A stretch of 64,000 bases of DNA from Lasiosphaeria ovina. Taxonomy: Eukaryota; Ascomycota; Sordariomycetes; Sordariales; Lasiosphaeriaceae. How positions within the stretch are numbered: position 1 is the stretch's first letter; each line of letters begins with the position of its first letter. This document shows positions 56,134-64,000 of the stretch, piece by piece. The DNA lies in the NCBI GenBank assembly GCA_033439765.1, contig JAULSN010000008.1, forward strand, positions 806,001-870,000, read 5' to 3'. The position numbers and the translations under genes were made by a program. The notes beneath the pieces are model-generated. The model did no database searches. It saw only the letters and a list, made by a program, of their open reading frames with translations, and was not told the origin of the DNA.

Positions 56134-57218
56134 TCACTCGTGCACCCACCCGCCGTCCTCGCGGCTGGTGACGACCTCGTCGACCGGCAGCTGCAGCCGC
56201 ACAATCTGCTCGCCGTTGACCAGGTCGCAGCCCACGGCGCGCTGGTCGCCCGCCTCTAGGCCGGCCACGATGCCCGCTGCGAGGTGCCGCCGCGCCAGCC
56301 GCCGGCGCGCAACGCTGAAGTCGACCTCGACGAACCACCGCTCGTCCGTCAGGGCCGCGGCCGAGCGCCACGGTTCCTGGTCGAGCAGCACGTCTGCCAA
56401 GTGCCGTTAGTTGCTGTATCCAACCTGCACAAGAAGCAAAGAATGGACAAGAAAAGCAGACACTAAGAAAACAACTCACACAGCCCCTCCAGCACGACGA
56501 TGCGGTGCGTGGGGTGCACGGCAATGTCGTCCTCCTTGGGGTCCTTGACGGCGTGGTCGAACGACGGGGCCAGGACGTCGGCGGTGGCGGGGCCGAGGGG
56601 CTCGCGCAGGGCGCGCACCAGGCGCAGGAAGCCGGCGCCGTCGAACGTGAACTCGGCGCCGCGGCGGGCGTGGGCGGTGGCCGGGTCGGGCATGGCCGAC
56701 AGCTGGGCACGCGTCAGGTGGTAGCCGTCCATGGGCACAAACGCCGTGACGGGCGGCGCGCCGGGCCCGTGCAGCGCCGCGTGCCGCGCGTTGAGGGCCC
56801 TGGTGAGAACCGAGGCGAGCGTGGTTTTCCCTGCGCGGGAAGGATAGGGGTCAGTCACCCACCCACCCGGGCCAGGGGCAGGCAGCGGGACTTGCCTGAG
56901 CCAGGGATGCCGGCGATGGCGATTACTGGGAGGGAGGGCGGTTAGCACTGGTCTGATGTGTGGACGGCACTTGGGGGTCAAGGGAGGGTGGTGTGTATGA
57001 TCGAGATGTACGTTATTTTATTGGGGGCACCGAACAATAAAGGAGGATGGCCAGAGTCGGGAAGAGGCGTCTTTGAATTCGCTTGCTCAACAGATGAATA
57101 GACTCAAGACATATCTCCAAAAGATGAACCTAAGGTACTCACTCAGTCTGCGGTCAGGGGGCGTCTCGAGGAACCGGTCCCAGGCCTTGTCAACCAGCCG
57201 AGCCACCTGGTCCTCCAT
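56134..57218 (-). CDS. P-loop kinase of the uridine kinase/phosphoribulokinase superfamily (238 aa, four exons)
   Basis: Exons are complement(56134..56393,56480..56830,56896..56925,57143..57218). Exon 2 is only 30 nt and encodes the Walker A lead-in IIAIAGIPGS. The next intron starts with GC (G|GCAAGT) and separates it from GKTTLASVLTRAL, so the P-loop GIPGSGKTT is split by a GC-AG intron. Other landmarks are FVPMDGYHLTRAQL (substrate-side Asp and Tyr), YVLLDQEPW, the LID-like RRRLARRHLAAGI and ALTDERWFVEVDFS. The layout matches small fungal kinases related to yeast Yfh7 and bacterial FrcK/pantothenate-kinase-like enzymes, but it lacks the extra insertion of Yfh7. The substrate is unknown. 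It is divergent from the 195-residue gene, with 413 bp between start codons. Confidence 0.9.
56831..56895 (-). other. GC-AG intron in the P-loop kinase gene
   Basis: The 65-nt intron begins GCAAGTCCCG and ends CGCGCAG, with a CTGAC branch-like site. The junction completes a GGG Gly codon in the Walker A motif. The donor hexamer is identical to that of RPL30 intron 3. Confidence 0.88.
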
Positions 57219-57631
57219 TGCGAGTAAATATGCCGAGATCTGGACCAGAATATCTCAGAAGCAATGTAGGTATCCGATAAGGAGGGGGATAAAGGTCGAG
57301 ACGTGGCTGACGATGGGTTGCGATGTTGGTGTTCGTGTTGGTGTCGTGTTGGTTGGGTCCATGTAAGTTAAGTTAAAGTTGCAGGTAGGTGCCCCAACGG
57401 CGGTGGAGATGGCGCTGTTGATGCCCCAGCTTGGGGGCGTTGCAGCGCCTCCCCACTGCAGCTCAGCCCCGTCCCGTCCTCACCTTCTGTAGCATTGCTA
57501 CCTTACTCGCTCATTCACTCCTTTTCAGACATCAACAGCGTCACAGTCTGCCGCCAGCACTCAGTACTCGTCAAAGCAAAAGCACTGCTTTCGTTGCCCT
57601 TCAAGCGAACAAAAACAGGAAACCCCCAAAA
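57219..57631. promoter_or_regulatory. Divergent promoter of the P-loop kinase and the 195-aa gene
   Basis: 413 bp lie between the two start codons. Near the right end are C/T-rich stretches and CAAAAACAGGAAACCCCC immediately before the ATG. The left part has a GTTGGTGTTCGTGTTGGTGTCG run. No known factor site stands out. Confidence 0.5.
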
Positions 57632-58277
57632 ATGGGCGACAACGACATGGACTCTGGGCTGCTGAATATTTCGCTCTCCGACTCCGAGGGCGAAGAAGGA
57701 CAAGCCGACATCGACACGGCCGCCGCCGCCGCCGCCGCCGACGCCCAGCAGCAGCAGTCGCGGGCCGACCGCACCGCCTTGTCTGAGCCCGCCTTCCAGG
57801 CTCTACGGGCCACGTACCGTCCCAAAGTCGAGAACGGCGAGGTAAGTCATGCCCCTTCCCACCATTGCCATGAAGGCAAACACTAACAAAACCCCACAGA
57901 TCTGGCGCACCATCTCGCTGCCCCTCGGCAGCGCGCCGCGAGATGAGCCCGGGTCCGGGCCCGGGCAGCAGAAGCTCAGCAAGCCCGAGGCGCAGGAGGT
58001 CGTGCACGCCGCCGAGGAGCTGTACTTCTTCGGCCGGTTCGTCGAGGCGGTGCAGTTCGTGCGGGGCGTGCTGCTGGCTGCGTCGTCTGACGGAGGGGAA
58101 GGCCTGCTCGACGACGAGACGCGCGCGCTGCTGCAGTACTACGAGACGCGGTGCGCGGCGAGGATAGCTGCTGCTGCTACTGGCGCTGAGAGTGGTGACG
58201 ATGCTGCTGCTGCTGCTGTTCAGGAAAGGGCCGGCGAGCAGAGATTAGAAGTAGATAAAAATAAAAATAAAAATTAA
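57632..58277 (+). CDS. Small protein of unknown function with a TPR-like helix pair (195 aa, two exons)
   Basis: Exons are 57632..57841 and 57900..58277. The 58-nt GTAAGT/CACAG intron has a CTAAC branch site. The N-terminus (MGDNDMDSGLLNISLSDSEG) is acidic and is followed by an eight-Ala run and a Gln run. A conserved-looking segment, ALSEPAFQALRATYRPKVEN, runs into GEIWRTISLPL across the intron. Residues about 115-150 (EAQEVVHAAEELYFFGRFVE followed by AVQFVRGVLL) look like a TPR-type helical pair. The C-terminus is Ala-rich and ends KNKNKN, encoded by an AAAAAT repeat that runs into the TAA stop. No family was recognised. Fungal hypothetical proteins with this arrangement are likely orthologues, but that needs a search. 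Confidence 0.8.
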
Positions 58278-59647
58278 ATCAAGAAACGAAAAGTCTCGCT
58301 ACTCTGAGATCACCAGAGATGGCTGCAACACACGCAAAGCCCTTTGAACAATGATATCGTTTTACATCACTCTCATCCCCCCCCCACCCCCCTCTCTCTC
58401 CATATAACAACCACGGAGAGAGCAGCTAGTTCCTTTTGCGTCTTGTTTGCTTCAGCACCAAGTAGGGATACCCAAGTAATGGGGACAACTGGATAGGTAG
58501 GTGGGCGGTGGTCAGGATTTTCCAACTTGGACTCAGCTCACAATGACATATGAGTGCCTTTTACGCAACTCACAGGGTCCTATGTTTATAGCTGACAAAG
58601 AAAAGGAACAGAAACCCAAGGACATGGCATTGTTTCCCTTCTAGTTCGTAATTTACACTCCAACCTACCTACCTAGGTACATAAGGCAGGTATTTACTGT
58701 GGTACGGTATCTCATCCAGAATAGACATAGACACCCTACAAGTCACACGCAGGGCACGGGGACGAACGAAATGGCCACCGTGTATCCCAGCACCCTTCGA
58801 GAACAACACCACACTAAAACGAGTGCCGTGTTCCAAATGGCAGGATCAACCTGGGACGCGGCAACAAGAAGCAAAGCAGAGAGAGCGAGAGATCACACCG
58901 TCTCCAACCACGACATGTGGCTTGTCATAGTTATAATATGTTTATGGGCTGATTCTATATTTAATCTTTTCTTTGCCTCTCTCTAAAAGACAGGGAGAAA
59001 ACAAAAACTCAAAAAACCGGTGTGGGTATTCCAAAGACTCCTGTAAAGCCGCCTCCGGAAAGAAAAAAAAAACCAAAGAGTAAAAAAAAGAGGTAGGAGG
59101 TGATTATACAAATAAGAGGGGCGAGAGTGATAAAGGGTGGAGAGAATAAACACATCTAAGAGTTTAATTGCAAAACGCCCCTTCCCACAAATTCTTTCCC
59201 CTTCTTTGATTCATCCTTTCACACTCCCGCCGCCGCGTCTAATGCTGGCAGAGTCGCCGCTGCCGCCACCGCCGCCGTTTTGATGATGATTACCCTTTTC
59301 CGTGACCGGCCCTCGTTCAGAGAGGGCATTGAAATGCATGCAAAAAGACTCCACGTATGCTGCAAAAATCTTGCTAATGTTCGTCTCTGTCCCAGCCTGT
59401 GGTGGCTCGTCGTATCTTGTTGATGTTGGGATTGTTGCGGAGAGCAATGCTGGGGGTCATTGTGCGCCTCGGGGGTGGTGCGAGTCGTCGCCTCTAATTT
59501 GCGCATTGCCCGTGTCTGGGACTGCTCCTGCTCCGCCTCTCCGTTAGGGACGCCACGGCTGCTGCACGCGGCGCGGAACTGGACAGCCTCCGTGGGTGAT
59601 GTTGTGGTCGGTTTCCTCGCCGTCGTCGCCGCCGCCGCCAGCTCCTC
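58278..59647. other. Intergenic region, convergent 3' ends
   Basis: The 195-aa gene and UPS2 converge here. Contains a C-rich run (58377-58392) with CT repeats, CCAACCTACCTACCTAGGTACATAA near 58660-58684 (a clear example of the scattered CCTACCTAGGTA words) and A-rich stretches near 59060-59090. No gene is supported. Confidence 0.6.
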
Positions 59648-60253
59648 CTATGAAGCGTGGGCCATCCGGATGTGGCCGGCCTGTGCCCGGATCGTGCTCA
59701 TCTTCTCGCGCTCGCGCTCCTCGGCGAACACGCGCCGGCTCATCTCGAGGACAGCCTCGAAGCCCTCCTTGCCCTTGATGGCGTTCTCGCGGAAGCGCTT
59801 GACGAGCGAGTCCTCGATGTTGTTCTTGATGCGCTGCCAGCCGCCGCAGAGCGCCGTTATCTTGGCCTCCTGCTTGAACTGCGTCTGGTGCTCGTTGAGC
59901 GGCCGGTAGACGACCGTCTCCTCCACGTTGATGAGGTTGCTCCACGTCAGGTTGGCCGACACCATGGTGACGGTGCGCGTGGCCGGGTCGACGTACGACG
60001 TCTCGAACACGTGGCTCTCGTCCGCCATGCACCCGCCCATCACGCTCTTGAGCCAGTCCGGCGCCGACTGCTTGCATGTGATGAGCCTCTCCGTCCGCAA
60101 GATGCCCGTCGCCGGGTCCACCGTCCTGCTAACTGTGTCCACGGCCACGACGTGCGTCGACTTGTCGTTCCATGGGCAGTACTTCCGCCAGTTGGCCGTC
60201 GACACCTCCTCCCACGAGTAGTCGAACGTTTCCGTGTTGGAAAACACCTTCAT
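59648..60253 (-). CDS. UPS2: Ups2-type PRELI/MSF1 domain protein, mitochondrial phospholipid transfer (201 aa)
   Basis: Ups2 with Mdm35 carries phosphatidylserine across the mitochondrial intermembrane space to the decarboxylase. The single exon encodes one PRELI/MSF1 domain over nearly its whole length. The start MKVFSNTETFDYSWEEVSTA, then NWRKYCPWNDKSTHVVAVDT, ERLITCKQSAPDWLK and NLTWSNLINVEETVVYRP match the Ups2/Ups3 branch better than Ups1 (which begins differently and has RNVD/TRLLKK-type features). There is no presequence, as in other intermembrane-space Ups proteins, which enter with Mdm35. The C-terminal helix (FAEEREREKMSTIRAQAGHI) is shorter than in yeast Ups2 (230 aa). Two CCAAT boxes in tandem lie about 700 bases upstream (near 60953-60966). 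Confidence 0.93.
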   Translation of the reverse strand: MKVFSNTETFDYSWEEVSTANWRKYCPWNDKSTHVVAVDTVSRTVDPATGILRTERLITCKQSAPDWLKSVMGGCMADESHVFETSYVDPATRTVTMVSANLTWSNLINVEETVVYRPLNEHQTQFKQEAKITALCGGWQRIKNNIEDSLVKRFRENAIKGKEGFEAVLEMSRRVFAEEREREKMSTIRAQAGHIRMAHAS

Positions 60254-61615
60254 TTTGCTTTTGTGTGGTGGCTGGCTGAGTACCGAGCCGGTGGGTTTTG
60301 AGTGGGATTTTTTTCGTCTGTCGGGACGAGAGGGGGCAACCGAGATCGGGACTCTCGCTTTTCGGTTTACAGCCCCTATGCGTTTGGCCGGTCGCGCGAC
60401 CCCTTATCTTTGCAATGGGGTTTGCAGAAAATGATTGGAATGAGAATTTCTCACTCAAATATCGTTGTTTCCCATGCGGCCTTTAGGGTAGGTGGGCAAG
60501 TAGGGAGGGCCGGTAGCAGATTCGAGACAGTAGAGGGCCGGATTGAAACCGGAACCTTTTTCGCGTCGCTTGTGGCCTGGATGACAAGACAATCTACCAG
60601 CTGCAAAAAAATGCTGAACTGGAAAAAGCAGAAGAAAGAGCGAGTGTTCTTTGCTGGCCTGCGGCTAGTGTGCGGCACGTAATAAAGGAAACAATTAAAG
60701 TTCCAACAAACGTTAAAAGAAAGCCACCAAACGAGACGGGCCGGGGGATGTGAGGCCTTTTTCTAATGATGGAAAGGGACTCGGGAATGGGCGAAGCAAT
60801 TGTGACCTCTGACCTCTCGCAGCGAAATCTTATCGGAGGCGAACGCGGGCCCGCCAAGCCGCCGTCTGATTAGCCCAAAGCAGCGAACGTGCAAGGGGTT
60901 ATGAAAAATTCTCGGAACGGCCTGGCCGGCCCAGTGGGAGCTTAATCGACCCAATCAACCAATCAACGCGCGGCTTTTGATACGCTGAAAAAAACTTTTG
61001 GGCTAGCTAGCTAGCACACAAGGCACGCACACAGTGTGGCGGCTGACTACGCTGACCTCATCGCTCCGGCAAAACACGCACGCAGGACTCCGTCATCATC
61101 GGGACGCCGATCGATCCGTTTCGGCTCGGATTTCGTCAAAGGCGCTCATTCGGCCGCAGATCTTCACGGAGCCAGACGGAACAGAGTCAACAGTCTGCGC
61201 CGATGGTCACCTTCGGAGGCGGGGAAATGATGTCACTTTCGTCACGTTTGTCACGCATCCCGCCTCAAATATCATGCGTTTCGTTCTTTCGCAGTTTGAA
61301 GGCTTAAACTATGAGCTAACTTCGAATGCGGACATAGCCGCATTCGCACCTCGGCCCTAGTCCGGCATTCTTCGGCAGTTGCACATCTGACAGCGCCAAA
61401 ACTGTCAATGTCCTTTTTCTTCTTATTTGTGGTTTTTTATATAGTTTTCACTACGAAATCAAAGGCACAGCTTCCAAATGTTATTTGCCCTAAATGTCGA
61501 CCAAGTTACTTACTTCTCAGACAGTAAGCAGGCTTTCGCCTTGCGCATGTCCAGAATATCGGTGTCAAACGGGAAAGACTGCAATGATTGCATCCTGTTA
61601 TGCGTGTCAACAGCC
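60254..61615. other. Intergenic region upstream of UPS2
   Basis: Both neighbours are on the minus strand. Tandem CCAATCAA words lie near 60953-60967 and a GCTAGCTAGCTAGC run near 61002-61015. Open frames up to 126 codons lack motifs. Confidence 0.6.
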
Positions 61616-63154
<1,539 letters not shown>

Positions 63155-63541
63155 TCTGGATGTTGGAGCGAGGTATACCTCTATACTCTACCGACAGATC
63201 TCAGGGCGATGGATCTGGAGCTGGATCCGACGGGTGGTGATACCGTACTTGAGTAAATCCCCACCTGTCAAGGTCTTACTCGAGGGCGCAGACGCGGGGC
63301 AGTTGTGGCGCAGGCCACTTCAAGAAGCTTTGAGCGCCACAATTCGTCAATTGGGATCGTCTGCCAGGTCCCCTGTCGATTTCGTCACTGCCGGCCAAAG
63401 CCTGCCGTCCGCTGTTCGCTGGGGACTGTCGAGGTATCCTCAACGCTCCGTCTCAATCTCAATCTCATATGTGCTTATTACGAAACCCTCCCTCCCTTTG
63501 TCAGAGGCCCCTAGGTACCGGCTAGGTTTTCGGAATGAGGA
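63155..63541. promoter_or_regulatory. Divergent promoter of MAP2 and the J-protein gene
   Basis: 387 bp separate the two ATG codons. Visible words are CTCAATCTCAATCTCATAT near 63450-63470 and TAGGTACCGGCTAGG near 63512-63526. No TATA box is evident. Confidence 0.5.
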
Positions 63542-64000
63542 ATGCCACCCCGCTACGCTCCCATCGGTGCCACGGCCCTGCGGGCGCAGCACGGCCTCGT
63601 CCAGCAGCAGCAACAGCATCGCGGCCGGTTGCTGCTCCAGCTCCATACTCGTCATGGACAGCTCTTCCATAACAACAACAATAACAGAAACAACAATAAC
63701 AAGAAGAATAGGCAGCGCAATTTCTACACCTCACACATCCTGCGTGACCCCGCGGCGGGCCACGGCAGCAGCGACGGTAGCAGGAACCACTATGACACGC
63801 TAAACGTGCACCCGGAGGCCTCGCCGGCCGAGATCAAAAAGTACGCCCCCCCTCCCCCCTTTTTATATATCCCCCTTATTATTATTCCAAAGCCAGCACC
63901 CCACTAACCCATCTCCCAAAAAGGTCCTTCTACCATCTCTCCAAGCGGCACCACCCGGACCACAACCCCCTGGACCCGCACGCGGGGCGGCGGTTCATGC
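63542..64000 (+). CDS. J-domain (DnaJ/Hsp40) protein, probably mitochondrial, cut by the window edge
   Basis: Exon 1 is 63542..63840 and exon 2 begins at 63924 and runs past the end; the GTACGC/AAAAAG intron has an ACTAAC branch site and joins AA|G. The J domain starts at about residue 83 (NHYDTLNVHPEASPAEIKK) and continues with SFYHLSKRHHPDHNPLDP, including the HPD tripeptide that stimulates Hsp70 ATPase. The N-terminus is basic and lacks acidic residues for the first 65 positions, with Gln and Asn runs (QQQQQ, NNNNNRNNNN) and RQRNFYTSHIL. This is consistent with a mitochondrial presequence, though the Asn-rich insert is unusual. The remaining domains are outside the window, so the subtype cannot be given. 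Confidence 0.88.

Overview
The window is nuclear DNA of a filamentous ascomycete, most likely a Sordariomycete. The genes carry short introns (about 50-210 nt) with GT-AG ends and CTAAC/CTGAC branch sites. Coding regions are GC-rich, intergenic stretches are long (0.4-4 kb), and the products include fungal proteins such as FluG, Vac7, a GH76 cell-wall mannanase and an arrestin with a PPxY motif. The class assignment is inference; the fungal assignment is well supported. I find 20 protein-coding genes (19 complete, one cut by the right edge). I see no tRNA, rRNA, CRISPR array, intact transposon or secondary-metabolite cluster.

Layout from left to right. 1-4018 has no recognisable gene. VAC7 (+) spans 4019-6874. 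A coiled-coil protein (-) spans 9460-11478. RPL30 (-) and RPL10 (+) are divergent at 13456-15500 and share a 357-bp promoter. Two long, largely disordered proteins of unknown function (+) lie at 17738-19525 and 21535-24750. The 18S rRNA dimethylase DIM1 (-, 14 exons) spans 26229-28209, divergent from an arrestin-like adaptor (+, 29691-31522). A MIZ/SP-RING putative SUMO ligase (-, 33494-37410) is divergent from the SSU-processome subunit UTP15 (+, 40257-41921); an inverted-repeat cluster lies between them. ERV41 (+, 43532-44892) converges on fluG (-, 45339-48024). A GPI-anchored GH76 protein (+, 49919-51481) is followed by a MYND zinc-finger protein (+, 53063-53910). The last converges on a prolyl-4-hydroxylase-like dioxygenase (-, 54074-55085). 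The right end holds a small P-loop kinase (-, 56134-57218), a short unknown protein (+, 57632-58277), the UPS2-type lipid-transfer protein (-, 59648-60253), methionine aminopeptidase 2 (-, 61616-63154) and the 5' part of a mitochondrial-type J-protein (+, from 63542).

Several products belong to ribosome synthesis or to nascent-protein processing (RPL30, RPL10, DIM1, UTP15, MAP2). Others belong to membrane traffic and lipid homeostasis (VAC7, arrestin, ERV41, UPS2). They are not arranged as an operon or functional cluster; this looks like ordinary housekeeping DNA.

The most interesting points are: two GC-AG introns with the same GCAAGT donor, one in RPL30 and one splitting the P-loop codons of the small kinase; a stem-loop-rich last intron in RPL30; a stop-free 210-nt intron in VAC7 whose retention would add 70 residues; a small dispersed repeat family with three copies; and a foldback repeat cluster upstream of UTP15. 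I found no convincing undescribed multi-gene system. All exon boundaries were derived by hand from splice signals, reading phase and protein-family continuity, without transcript data.
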